64,000 nt of DNA from Aphrophora alni (GCA_963513935.1 OY740766.1:3626001-3690000); one strand, 5' to 3'. Positions 9,400 to 20,548 are shown, numbered from the stretch's first letter. Notes: generated by a model from the letters alone, not told the origin. Program-made: numbers and translations.

Positions 9400-12040
9400 A
9401 AGAAGAAAAACTGCATTTTTATCTTTCAACACTGTTGTGATTTTGGAAACAAAATCAAACATTCTATCAAACACACATTCTGGATGAAATTAAGTATTAA
9501 CTTAATCGGTTCACACATTCTTGAGTACGTCAGACAGTGAAAACAGGACAATCAAAATGACAACTCCTTAATTAGTAAAGCGCTATGAAAGTTTCTAAAT
9601 GTAATTCCTATTTTGAAATTCTAAGCAACTGTACTCATCCTTACCGGGTTATGATCTTAAACAGCCACTTCAAGGTTCTGTTACTCTGAACTATTCTAAT
9701 GAGGACATTGTGAATATTTCCCCTGGAAATGAGCTAACCTGATAGTTTTGAAGGAAAATGACATCCCTGTTGCCATTTCTCCAAATGACGAAAGGTTCTT
9801 TAGACTTGTCGAGTTTCAAAGTAAGGATCTCAGTGTGAAACAGTGGAGGATCATAAAAAGACTTGACCATGAATCAGCTGAGAAAATTAAACAAGATGGT
9901 TACATCATAAAGTTAAAGCTATTTACGCAAAAATCTCACCGAAGAGACAGTATTTGGGCGAGCAAATAATCTGCTAATTGGGCACTATAAGGCGAAACAA
10001 TAGATTAAGATGTGTAGGGACAGAATCAGAAGGAAAGCAATGAGAATCTATAAGAGTATTTTTATACCTTGGAATGTTATTAGAGAACAGCAAAAAGTAG
10101 ACATCGAACTATTATACTCTCTCCCTCTATACTACTTACATTTGAGACAGAAAAAGAGAAAATATTCTGTAAAATAACAGAGGTAAAAAACGAAATTATT
10201 AAGATCTAACCCTCAAACATCGGACAAATTAACAATAATACTTATTAGCAGTCGAAAGTTATAGTTGAATTGTAGCAGATTTAGCATGTTGAATAATTAA
10301 AATATTTGTAAATTATTGAAAAATAGTGGACAAAATTTAAATTCAAACGTTCATAACTGTTTTCTGTAGTTAGTTATATTATACAGACTGCAGGTAATGT
10401 TAGACACAGAGCGGGGAAGCCATATCAACTTGTTCAAGTTTAAACTACACCTTGATATAGAAGGAGACAGAAAACGCTATTACTTCTATTAATGCGTGCG
10501 TTAAGTTTGAAAAATCTCTGTGAGTGTTTAAACAATTTTTATAGTGTCATCTTAATCAGAAGTAAAAAGTACTGTTATAAAATAAATTGAATAAAGATGA
10601 GAGATTGTTAATATTAATTTTAAAAAATTATTTTTATTTTGGTATAATGTCGTGATTTTTATAAAATAGAGTACTACCTAAGTATTTATTAATATCTATT
10701 TTATTTTAGGAATATTTTTATTCCTTCAACCCTTATATTCATAACCCTTGTTTCTTGGAAGAGACTAAAATAAGACACGTTAAATTTGTATCTACATTTT
10801 AATAAATATGATTCATTTTAACGCTTTTTACTACAGCAGACAACTGTTGACTCTATTAATAAAAGCGACATAGAAGGAACCTGGAAATGGTCTTTAAACA
10901 AGGATGGAGTGACCCTCTACGCATTTCTTTCTCTTTTTAATGTGCTAAAGTGTTTTCGTGAAATTCGTTAAACTCCCTCGCTCATTGTGTGCTTAAGTTT
11001 GAGAGAACAGCAAAGAAATTTGTATCCAACAATGTATCAACTGCTTATTTAATAAATTAGTTAGTTATTAACTTTTTATCAAATTTAACTAACACACTTA
11101 AGCACATCAAAATGATATTGAATATGATTTTAGATGTAAACAGGTGTTTGTAATTAAAGTATTTTATCAAAATACAATTAACAACAAATGAAATGGGTCT
11201 GATAATATTTAGCAACTATATACATTAGATCATCATGGTGGACATATCGGGTTACCCTACAACATTCAATTTATTATATTTCAAGACTTACATTTTACAA
11301 TGTATTTGAATTTAAATTTTAAAACCAATGGTCACTGTATTAACTTCGATCATAAAATGAAACAAAACAATTTTATTTGTATGAAGATGTGTTAATGACT
11401 AAATTATTATCTTCTATTGTTACATGTACATCAAACACCTTTATGATACTGAATTACAAGAAGCACGGCTTCATTCTATTATCCCTATTAGGCTTATGGA
11501 GTATTGGTCTTGTCTCTTGTGGTTCAGTGTCACAAAGGTTTGATCTACGTGTACGAAATAAAGATGACGGCTTAGTCGTTGAAACGTCGTCTCGCTCGCT
11601 AGGAATATTGTTATTTGTGTTTTTTTTTTTTTACATTTGGTAAGTTTGAAATAATCTCTTAGATATTGAAATATAATTATTGTTATTGCGATATTTTTAT
11701 TGGAAGTGACATCATACGAGATTATGAAATGTACATTGATCTCATACGAGAGTTATGGATACAATTTTAATTGTATGTATCGTGTGTAAAAAATTCCAGG
11801 GACTGTTGTTAAATAACTTTTAAACTTGAAAAGTTAAAAAGCTAAAATTTTAGAATTGTTTCTTTTGTGCAAAACTAAATTTTTTGTATTGTAAGTTAAA
11901 TTCACCTCCACTCCAAAATGGGTGGGTGGGGGAACTCAAAATAATCCCTATTGAGTAATATATCATTTTAAAGTTTTTTTTTTATAATAAAAAATAACTG
12001 CGTAAACTAGAGGTCGCTTATCTTACTCGAATCCAAAGTT
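9400..12040. other. AT-rich spacer, possible further transposon remnant at 9748-9969
   Basis: Position 9748 opens at TTG a 74-codon frame with a charged, protein-like composition (DERFFRLVEF, KQWRIIKRLD). It lies downstream of the RNase H relic in the same orientation and may be retroelement-derived, but I do not recognise the family. Another frame at 11377-11643 ends in low-complexity Phe. No other gene evidence is seen. Confidence 0.35.
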
Positions 12041-12047
12041 GATGGGA

Positions 12048-12048
<1 letters not shown>

Positions 12049-12099
<51 letters not shown>
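12049..12099. repeat. Poly(A) tract, 51 bp
   Basis: This is an uninterrupted run of 51 A. It may be the tail of a retroposed sequence lying upstream, but no retroposon body or target duplication could be recognised. Confidence 0.95.
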
Positions 12100-12102
<3 letters not shown>

Positions 12103-12373
12103 AAATTTACTTTAAAATATGATTTAATGAAAATAATAAGGAGATAAAATTATTACACCGAAAACATTTCTAAAGTTTCAACATTTTACTTTTCAAGTTA
12201 CCAGTTCTGGGACTTTTACGTCCGGTATATGTGCTTGGTTGGTCAACGATCTATTTGTACCAATTGTATTCAGATTTTGCTCAATTTTTTTTCCAGTTCA
12301 TTGGACAAGTTAGATTAGGTCCAGATCGGAACACCAGTTTCTACTTGATTTATTGTATGTCAGTTATTTTGTT

Positions 12374-12920
12374 AATAAATCCCATCCTCAAGGGTTTGTA
12401 AATTTATAAAATATATAATACACATAACACATATACCACATTTACACACATACAGTTATTAGTCAGGCGTATATCGATAACAGTTTGATACTGACAAAAT
12501 CAATTGTAGTTTTCCTGTCTGTTAATATATTGTCTTATTTAATCTGACATTTCTAATTTCAGTATAAAATCAAAGAATGTTAGAAACGATATTCAATTCT
12601 TCATTTAGGATTTTTGAGGGGTCAATTTTAAATTGTCTGTAGGCTATATTTGAAACATTTGTATATTAAATTTGTATCTTTTGCAGTTATGGTGTAAAAT
12701 GTCCATACGGTGCATAGTTCCATAAATAAATGTGGTCCTCGTCCCAGTGAACACATTATTATGTCATAAGTATGTGGCCTTAAAGGAATAATTTAATTGT
12801 AAATAAGTGTTTTATGTGTTATTGTGATTTCTGTTCTGTGTATTGTATATTTTATAAATTGACAAACACCTGAGGATGGAATGTTAATACCGAAACATCT
12901 GCTGTGCAATAAATTCCAGT
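12374..12920. repeat. Inverted-repeat element with hammerhead-like motif in its right arm
   Basis: The reverse complement of about 12374-12431 aligns with about 12831-12890. Shared words in order are GTGTATT, TATATTTTATAAATT, ACAAAC and TGAGGATGG. The alignment continues outward with CAATAAAT words on both sides, so the arms probably reach about 12330 and 12935. About 400 bp of unrecognised AT-rich DNA separates them. The right arm carries a complete CUGAGGA-hairpin-GAAAC motif. The left arm has the first box (TTGAGGA on the minus strand) but has lost the GAAAC part. Confidence 0.6.
12870..12900 (+). ncRNA. Hammerhead-ribozyme-like core
   Basis: CTGAGGA at 12870-12876 fits the hammerhead box CUGANGA exactly. 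It is followed by a 15-nt segment that can form an imperfect GG..CC hairpin (stem II position), then GAAAC at 12892-12896 and ATC, in the place of the cleavage triplet. In related motifs this reads GAAACGUC. Here CGTC has become CATC, consistent with CpG decay. Stem I pairing is weak, so this copy is probably inactive. Confidence 0.35.
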
Positions 12921-13720
12921 CTGGACTCTATAGATAAAACAAGCCTATGATAACTCACGAATCAAGATTTTTGAAGAGATAGCGACCATTACATTTTGTT
13001 TGTGTCCTAAGAGGCTACATTTGAGTATAATTTTATTATAATCGCTCCACAGGTTAAGGGTTTAGAGCACTAATTTGTTGACTGATCGCAAAACGTGTTC
13101 AGCACTACGAATATGTGAGAAAATAATTAAAAAAAAAAATTAGATGTTATTTTTATATAGGAGATATGTGTGCTTTATTTTGTTCAATCAGTGGATCTAA
13201 CTACTTCAATACCAAGATCGAGTTGTCCCAACGAGTTGATAAACACGAAAATAATAAATCGTGTCAACTGTTAGTGGAGTGATTTTATTTTCAGAATCGA
13301 TGCTTTACACACAACAAGAGTGATGAATGTTTGAAGCTTGTGTCACTGAGTATAATCGAGGGCTTAAAAACTGTTGACTAAATTTATTTGTAAAAGGTTT
13401 ATTTTAAAAAACATTTTATTCGACTCAAGAAAACATTCGTAGTGTAAATCGCCAGGATTTTGGTTCGACCACGTAGCACTTGCGTGTGTAATGGTTTCTG
13501 TAGTACCCGACTTCAAAACGTATTTCTATGCGATTTTACGTCAAAAAGAGATTTTAAAAACGTATTTTGTTTAGAGGGAACACTGATTAGTCGCAAATCG
13601 TCTTACCTAGATATCACATCAAGTAGGCCGTGTATACTTTACACTGTATTAATAATGAAGACAAAAACATTTAAAAATTATGATTTGTATTGTGGTTTTT
13701 AAGTGTAAACTGGTTAAGAA

Positions 13721-13886
13721 AAAAAGAGACTACTAGTCTTCTAATACTCTAATAGCGTCAGGGTTGGAAGAGAATAAAAGTTGGTCAACACGGATCTGAT
13801 AGAGAATCTGAATGAGAGGATTTTTACACAAGACTCGACAAAGGAAGATGTATCGATTCAGCTAGGATAGCTCGGGATTGCCACCT
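13721..13886. repeat. Dispersed repeat family D, copy 1
   Basis: Shares with the copies near 23.1 and 38.9 kb the ordered words AATACTCTAATAGCGTCAGG, GGTTGGAAGAGAA, AAAAGTTGGTCAA, TCTGATAG, AAGACTC and AGCTAGGATAGCTCGGGATT. No open frame is conserved, so this is probably a non-autonomous element. The family is not identified. Confidence 0.7.
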
Positions 13887-14482
13887 CACTGTAAGTAAGC
13901 CTCTGAGGGGAGAAAAAAAGGAAGTAAACTACGGCGTCGGCATTATTTCAATATCTCAATATTTCAACTAATTTTCGACTGATTAAGAATTTATAAGCAA
14001 AATATTTGTGCTAAAACTGTGAGTAAATTGATATTTGAAGGGTATTATGATATTAATAATTAAAATAGTTAAAGTAACAGTCATAAGGGATATTGTTGTG
14101 TGGGGAAAACTTGAATAATTATTGCATATATTTTGTCGAATTTTGAGGTTATATATTTAACGATTTTGGTCTGTTAGTTATACAAATTGTGTGTCGTAGA
14201 AAACAAGTTTTAAAACTGCACAATTTTATGGAGTTTGAAAATCGACCGCCAGTTTGAAATTCTCTTTACGATCCTTCTGGAACTCATCAATATGGAAAAA
14301 TGATCAGAACATAACAAATTTCAGCAAAATCTGTTTACACCGTTGAATCTAGAAAGTTTACTAATATAATGGCCTACTAAAAGTGAGAGAAAAATTGTTT
14401 CAGTAAGTAAGTAGGATCAAAGGAAGACTGCCAACATAAGGTCACAACAAGGACGATGACTATCAATAGTGTTTAGACTCAC

Positions 14483-14747
14483 CACGTTTTAGCTTCTCTA
14501 GAGGTTCATGGTGCAGAACTGTCGGCGGACACGGTACAGGATGATGAGTCTCATGGTGATGTACGTGATGATGGTGTCCTAACATACCTCCTCCTAGTGA
14601 ACCGTGACCGCCGCCTGCCGTAGTATCGTGTAAATGCGATCCTCCGTGTAAACCGTGATGATGATCCCCCGAGGATGTCGCGACGCCCGAGACCAAGTCT
14701 TGCAGACACAACCCGGTGTCTGACAGAGGTTCCAAGCGTTCCATCAT
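14483..14747 (-). CDS. First coding exon of a His-rich regulatory protein, possibly a Pitx/Ptx1-type homeobox factor
   Basis: ATG at 14747 (a second ATG follows at once) opens 88 codons plus one base. The exon ends at CGTG, followed by GTGAGT, a near-consensus phase-1 donor (GT at 14482-14481). An in-frame TGA lies five codons upstream of the ATG, so this is the real N-terminus. Visible parts: an acidic, hydrophobic start with LEPLSDTGLCLQDLVSG (residues 5-21), a Gly/His-rich segment (28-57), a HHHHVHHHETHH run (58-69), and HHEPLEKLKR just before the splice site (79-88). His/Gly-rich N-termini are typical of insect developmental transcription factors. I recall an EPLEKLK motif upstream of the homeodomain in insect Pitx (Ptx1) proteins, but I cannot verify it and the homeodomain is not in this exon. 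No later exon was recognised between 1 and 14480, implying an intron of more than 14 kb. Confidence 0.6.
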
Positions 14748-15016
14748 TTTGACTAAAACTCACTTTAAATAACCGAAACACTTTATATTCAATGTTTATA
14801 CATTTTTAATTGGTAATAGTTGAGAATAGCGTCACTCGGTAGGCTACTTACGTCACAGTTATCTAACGGATTTTATCTGTCTGTGTATTTTGTCTTTCGA
14901 ATTTTATAACTTTATAATTATACACACACACACACACGTTTTTATTAAATTAAAAACGTTTTAATCTTCGGTTCGACAGCGTTTGTTTGATCACGTGATA
15001 CAGTGACTCTCTCGAC
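14748..15016 (-). other. 5' untranslated part of the same exon, with 3' splice site
   Basis: On the minus strand a T-rich tract ends TTTTGTATTTTGCAG and is followed by GTCGAGAG, placing the exon start at 15016. The segment 15016-14748 would be 5' UTR joined to the coding start. It implies an upstream non-coding exon at higher coordinates. The UTR carries a short (AC)8 tract at 14922-14937 and a TCACGTGA palindrome at about 14990-14998. Confidence 0.5.
14922..14937. repeat. (AC)8 microsatellite
   Basis: This is a perfect dinucleotide run within the presumed 5' UTR. Confidence 0.9.
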
Positions 15017-15193
15017 CTGCAAAATACAAAACAAAAATCAAAAATTTTAAATAACAAATTTTAACATTAAAAATAAATTACAATTATATTTTAAACTTTA
15101 ATGTAATAGCAGATATTTCTTGTTGAAACTCCATATTCAAGGATAAAATAAAGCAAAAGCTTAAAGTTTCAAATATTTAATAGTATAAATGAG

Positions 15194-15223
15194 CTACAAT
15201 TGTTTCGCCTTGCGGCATCATCG
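15194..15223 (-). ncRNA. Hammerhead-like core, left arm of foldback copy 1
   Basis: This is the mirror of the plus-strand motif at 15316-15345: CCGATGA, a GCC-GCAA-GGC hairpin, then GAAAC and the palindrome ACAATTGT. Confidence 0.35.
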
Positions 15224-15315
15224 GTCAACTGATAATTTACAGGTATAGACAACTATTAAACTATCTAAACTACTTATGTTTAAATAGTTGTCTATACCTG
15301 TAAATTATCAGTTGA

Positions 15316-15345
15316 CCGATGATGCCGCAAGGCGAAACAATTGTA
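15316..15345 (+). ncRNA. Hammerhead-like core, right arm of foldback copy 1
   Basis: The order is CCGATGA (hammerhead box CUGANGA with U4 changed to C), a 3-bp GCC/GGC stem capped by a GCAA (GNRA) tetraloop after one U, then GAAAC. The next bases ACAATTGT are self-complementary and end U-A, giving a GUA cleavage triplet. A palindromic stem III cannot close within one molecule but can between two, as described for dimer-acting hammerheads of Penelope-like elements. Stem I pairing is poor and U4 is a critical base, so activity is uncertain. Confidence 0.4.
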
Positions 15346-15418
15346 GCTCATTTATACTATTAAATATTTGAAACTTTAAGCTTTATTTTATCCTTGAATT
15401 ATATTTTAGACAGAAGAA

Positions 15419-15441
15419 ATATATATATATATATATATATA
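15419..15441. repeat. (TA)n microsatellite
   Basis: This is a run of alternating A and T of about 11 dinucleotides, just outside the foldback element. Confidence 0.9.
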
Positions 15442-15444
15442 CAT

Positions 15445-16285
15445 GCAATCAGGGTGGCGTATAATAATGGTATATATAAACAACAAAAGGGTGTCCAGTA
15501 TTATGACCCATTAAGCAGTCTGCAAACTCATCACTTTTTTATTGAAATAATTAATCCTGCATTGTGTGGGAAAATGGTGAGTTTTAATTAGTCACTAGAA
15601 TTAAGGGAACTCCATGTGCTGACCACAACAGGCTGTTACGCTAGGAATATATTATATTTTTATTTTGCAGTTTACAATATTTGAATTTACAATTTGCGCT
15701 CAAAAATCGTAGAAATTTAAACAAACAGTTACGTAATACAACTAAATACAACTAAATACAATAGATTTTTTTATCATCTCTTAACTTTTAAAATAATATT
15801 GCTAATTTGCCTATTTCTCTTCTTACAGATTTCATTTCAGGTTTATAAATTGATTTGTTCTGAATCTAACACTAGTACATGGTTATGAGTTTCGTGACTA
15901 CAAAATTAATTATTATTATTTTTTTGACATGATTAAAATGTTCAAATTTTGAACTGATGTGTGACCTGTTACGGATATCAAACCAAAAACATTACTGATT
16001 CTGTACGAAGGTGTTTGAATACACCTTTTTTTTGTAATAAAAATATTTTATTTTGTGAGTGGATGTGTTTGCATAGGTAGGTTATTAAAGCCAAATACTA
16101 TGATAAGTAAATATATTTAGAGCTTTATATGTCGTACAAATTATTACGTAGCATAATTCTACTTTTGAAAGAAATAATAGACACGACTAAAATTAAAAAA
16201 AAAAAAATTATTTATTGATGACGACTTACTAGTCATTTAGAGAGAGGTACATAAATGTAGAGGCACTTGAAGTTAATGACGGTGT
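15445..16285. other. AT-rich spacer
   Basis: No gene or repeat could be supported. Confidence 0.4.
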
Positions 16286-16289
16286 AATG

Positions 16290-17290
16290 AGGTATGAACT
16301 GTATGAAGTTCCACAAGAAAATAGAATTCCTTCGAAGCTTGTACAACTGAAAAATTAACAATGGATGAAATACTGTATAGGATACGTATTAAATCTGATG
16401 TTTTGGAAGAATTTGAAATACATATTGGACTAAGTTAATGAGAAGGCCTGTTTATTCTCGCTCTAGAAAGAAAAGTAATGAGATCAAGAATTCAAGTTTG
16501 TGAAACTACCATGATATGCTGACGACGTTGACTTGTGGGCAGATCTTATACTTTGGTGCGTTTCTTGAGATAGAGAAATCAACAGAAGAGGTTGGTCCGG
16601 TGATTAAAGAGAATATGACAAAGTATATGTATACCCAACTGCGTGAGGGCTCAGGTGAAGTACATGAGGAATAAAGTTAGATTGATGCTCTTACTTTTGT
16701 CTGCTTCAATGGGTTTACGTACCTTGACAAGCTGGTGAACACAAGCAATGAGATACAATTTTAAGTTTGAACAAAGAACGCTGACATTCAATAGATGTAA
16801 CTTTTGGACGTTATAGATACATGAAAAGCAAGCATATCTCTTAAACCACGAAGATCCGCCTAATAAACCCTCATAAGGGCCGGTACTAATATATAGTCCG
16901 AATGTTGGAGGGAATGGTTAGGTTAGGTTGATACAAAATTTAGAAAACCTAACCTAACCTAACCTAACCTAACCTAACCTAACCTAACCTAACCTAACCT
17001 CCTAAGGTTTGATAGAAGAATATTAAGATGGATATTCGGTGCAGTGCAGCAAGGGAAATTATGGATGCATACGACCTTTGATGAATTATCAGACCTTACT
17101 AACCGACTTCATTGAACTGGTCATGTATCTTGAATTCAAAATGAAGACGTTTCGAATAGGATACTGAATGACCAAATTTATGGAAGAAGAAGAATGAGCC
17201 GACCGGGACTGCGTTGGGAGGATAGATTGGCAGGTGATGCAGAGTCTAGTATTAACTGTAGATCAAAGTTGAAGGAGGCATGATTCCTCT
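16290..17290 (+). mobile_element. Decayed non-LTR retrotransposon (endonuclease-RT type), RT to C-terminus
   Basis: In order across frames: IPSKLVQL then TMDEILYRIRI and LEEFEIHIGL (16330-16435), matching the family's IPxKLVxL..TM...V...LTxxFxVxxGLRQGD. Next LFILALERKVMRSRIQV (about 16450-16500) matches LLFNLALEKVIR. ADDVDL at about 16518-16535 is the catalytic FADDID box. TKYM at about 16618-16630 matches KTKYM, and FTYLDKLVN at about 16715-16740 matches FKYLGSLV. GPVLIYSPNVG at about 16879-16912 corresponds to RPVLTYGSETW. After an inserted telomere-like tract the frame resumes with FDRRILRWIFGAVQ at about 17009-17050 (family FERKILRRIFGP), GHVS, NRILNDQIYGRRRMSRPGLR (about 17155-17213) and a final KLKEA. 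Several stops and frameshifts show it is dead. Confidence 0.85.
16916..17000. repeat. Interstitial telomere-like repeats in inverted arrangement
   Basis: Three GGTTA units (16916-16930) are followed by 15 bp of unrelated DNA and then 11 perfect AACCT units (16946-17000), which are complementary to the first set. The tract lies inside a LINE relic and replaces a few codons between the TYGSETW-like and FERKILR-like boxes. Confidence 0.95.
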
Positions 17291-17299
17291 TGGATTGTA

Positions 17300-18425
17300 G
17301 CGCCAGGAATTATTATTATTTGAAGCTAATAATTTTAGTTTTCAAAGAGTACGACATTTTAAATAATTTGTTTCAATACTAACGGTTTTAACAGTGTTGA
17401 TACAGAAATAAGACTAAGGTTATCGGCAGCCAACATATGTTACTTTTCATTACTAAAACTATTGAGATCAAATTCAGTTTCTCGAACAACAACGTTAACT
17501 ATTTAATAAGACCAGTATGTGACTGGGACATTAACTACCAACATGAGAGAAGACTGGAAACTTAGAATAGAGGGGTTCTAGAGGAAAATATTCTAGCTTA
17601 CTTTAAAAAACGGTTGATGGCGAATAAGAATAAATTCAACTCAGTGATTAGGTCTTGTGGAGCGAATAGAGAATTGAAACATTGTAAAAAAGATTTATGT
17701 TTGCAGACCAGAAAGCAGAAGAAAAGTTAGAAGAAATTGGAAGTGTTGAATTGTCGAGGAAGAGCCAATAGTGATGACGGTCAAAAGATGGAATAGGGTT
17801 TCCCAAGATAGAAGGAAATGGAGGAAGCTCATGTGTGAGACCAAGGGTTTTAACACCAGACAAACAAGACATATCTTATAATAATGATTAGCAAATAGAA
17901 TATCCATACCATATCGCTATATTTTCTGGCATAGAGAGGTTCAGTTTAACTGTCTTGCTACTTATTTTTCGTTCTTGTAACTAAATTGGATTAACAGAAA
18001 CTTCCCTATAAAACTCAGTAAAACTGAATGAACAGTTTTTTAAAACATTTGTTTCACTGATCAGTTGCACCCATTTTCTTCATTTAAATTACCAGTTTTC
18101 ATGTTAATTTATACTATTAACTAAGTAACACTATTAAGCGAACCGAGAATGTACAGCTGGGGTATGAAAAAAACGAACTTACTTTGACCACCGGCGTGTT
18201 TGTAATTTTGTATAATACCCAGATGAAAACTACATCAATAATGTCGTGTGTATTGTCATTCTATAATCAATAGTTACACGAGCATGTATATATTATAACG
18301 TATTTCATATTTTAAGTGACACCATGAGGTTCTCTTATTAAATAATAGCATTGTTACTCTTTAATTATTGTTCCTTTGAATCTTAATTTAATGTTGCAGA
18401 TATCTAAAAATAATTGGTCAAGTAT
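17300..18425. other. AT-rich spacer
   Basis: Overlapping minus frames at 17648-17907 have no recognisable domain and look like chance. Nothing else is supported. Confidence 0.4.
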
Positions 18426-18659
18426 TTAAAATGTAGGATAATTCTCAAATATTTTATGAGTCGAATCACAATTTATCTGTACTGGCTGAGATACTCGTAT
18501 TTGTTTCAGGTTAGTTTGTTGTCTCTTTTGACTAAAATAGTCTGAGGCTTGTTTCTCGTTTTTCGATACAAAAGTATCCTTCTGTGTCCTCAACACGTTC
18601 TGAATTATCTTTATTCCATTGTCTATCCAAGACAAGTTTGTAGCTCCAGAGCGACCCAT
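18426..18659 (-). CDS. 77-codon ORF, unrecognised
   Basis: A true ATG in good context (AAAATGG) opens 77 codons with mixed, protein-like composition (MGRSGATNLSWIDNG at the start, then a Lys/Gln-rich middle) and less A/T bias than the flanks. It contains no signal peptide, membrane segment or motif I know. It could be a transposon ORF fragment, an exon read into intron, or chance. Confidence 0.2.
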   Translation of the reverse strand: MGRSGATNLSWIDNGIKIIQNVLRTQKDTFVSKNEKQASDYFSQKRQQTNLKQIRVSQPVQINCDSTHKIFENYPTF

Positions 18660-20548
18660 TTTTCATTCCTTGTAATTCTTATCTGATCCAATCTAAACGC
18701 AGTTTTTTGGAGTACTTCATTGATTAGGGCTGTGTTAATGTTATACTAAATTCTACAGTCAATTTAATTACACGAAAAATCAACATTTCTTAACCTTAAT
18801 GTACAAAATATATCTTATCAGATGCATCACGCTGCTCGGCGTACACGCACCTATATTAAAATGTTTTCAGTAATCAGCTGTTATTAGTTCCAACTTTACT
18901 ATACTATCACTGTATTCATAACTAAGTTCATATCTTTATCACAGTACGGTATTTTGAAATCCACTAAATATAAGAAGCAGAATTTGTGAAGAGTTGTTAC
19001 GGCAATCTCTTTAAAATCTCGAAAAGTTAAGGTGTTGACCCTCCATCAAGAGGTAAGTTAAATCAATTGTAGTAGAGTTACAGCAACGGGAACGCGTTGA
19101 TCTGATCAGATGTTGTTCAACTGGAAAGCCTTATGATTGGCCTATATAGTATTTATTGAAGCAATAATTGTAATTGTTAAAAATAATAAAATCATTAATA
19201 AAATTAAATGACGGTGGCATTACTTGACATCGTTGGATAAAAACATGTACAGCGGAGTCGTTTTAGCTGCGCAAATGAGAAACAACGTTGAGAACAAACT
19301 CCACTCCAGTCTCGAGATAATATAATATTCAGAAAACACCCTTAACAATTGTGTCTTGCGATAAAAACCTACGCTTTTGACTTATTTCGACGGAATTATA
19401 AGTACCCTATGTTTTTAGAAAAGGTAAGATTTTGATTGAGCAGTAAAACTCCTACAAAACAATGGGCAGATAAGTTCTGACATTTTCAGAAACAATTAGT
19501 CTTCTTTTTTCCCTTATTTTTATTTTCTTGCGTTGCATTACAAACTAATTGCTCCCCTAAACTTAGTTTTTATCCGATACAACCCTTTAACCGATCCGGC
19601 GGAGTATTATTGGCGTCATTAATAGCGCAAGAAACATAACCAAACAACTCATGATAGTTTGCTATAGAACAGTGGTGATTCTTCCAACATTAAATTGACA
19701 AGTAATGGAACGGTTAGAGTATCAATGATATTGTTTAGTCCAACGAGCGTCTCGCATTGTCGTGTAGATTTGTAGAACATCGAAAGACGTGCCTAAATAG
19801 TTGATTATAGAGTGAATTAAATATACCATATTGAGAATGTAGTTTTCCGTCCTCGTCTCACTACAACAGAGTGATAAGTGCTGGTGGTCAATATTAGTTC
19901 GTTATTTTATGGCCTATTGGTTGTTTACAAGTTATGGAAATTACAAATAGATTTACTATAATACAGGTAATGGTAAAGTTAATTAATTTGGTTGGTAATT
20001 AATTATCATATGATTAGTAAGTAATTTATAGAGTTTTGTTGTCACCATTCCGAATATTGATTATAATTACGTGAAGAAATCCATAATTATAGAAAGTAAT
20101 CATCGATATTTAGTTGTATTAATGGGTGTTAGTCGTGCATATAAATTTTTCTTTAGACATCTTAGTAGGCGATTCAAAATCTTGAAGCACTGCTGTACTA
20201 TTGATACGTTGTCGGAAGTGTAACTTAGGAAGAACATTTCAATTGCAATCGACTTGACACCGGTCGGTTTTTTACTAATAGAGAATTTTGTGAGAGTCCC
20301 CTCAACCCGGATGTTTGAAAGCAAACCTCTCGGATACCAGTACTACAGTCTTTACTCCAAATGACATGGCTGCCTAGATGTTGCAGCTCTACTTTGGTGA
20401 ATTGTATCTTGTACTGAAGAAGTTTACCTGCTTTCAAAACCATCACAACACTCAAGAGTTCATTTATTTATTGTGGTATTCCCGATCTAGTCAGATTTGC
20501 ACATCTAGTCTTGAGTTTTATTCTTCTCTTTCATATTTCCTATTTCTC
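18660..20548. other. AT-rich spacer with overlapping minus-strand frames
   Basis: Minus-strand frames at 20100-20324 and 20225-20455 overlap out of frame with each other and have some protein-like composition, but I recognise no family. A frameshifted transposon remnant is possible. The rest shows nothing. Confidence 0.3.

Larger units (their letters stand above)
15094..15396. repeat. Foldback element, family F copy 1, arms of about 120 bp
   Basis: Arms 15138-15261 and 15278-15396 form a near-perfect inverted repeat around a 16-nt loop. The main difference is a 6-bp deletion in the right arm near 15381. A 44-bp flank at 15094-15137 is also part of the element, because its reverse complement reappears beside the copy at 30.6 kb (30793-30836). 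Each arm contains the core with GATGCCGCAAGGCGAAAC, so the two strands carry head-to-head hammerhead-like motifs. There is no coding sequence. Confidence 0.85.

Noticed and set aside
14551..14781. Arg-rich minus-strand frame overlapping the His-rich exon
   Set aside because: It is the out-of-frame shadow of the His/Gly codons (CAT/GGT read one base off) and lacks splice support in its own frame.
16946..17000. True chromosome end
   Set aside because: The tract is only 55 bp, lies inside a LINE relic and has normal sequence on both sides.
20100..20455. Minus-strand frames as a gene
   Set aside because: Two frames overlap out of register and no family or splice signal supports them. A decayed element is as likely.
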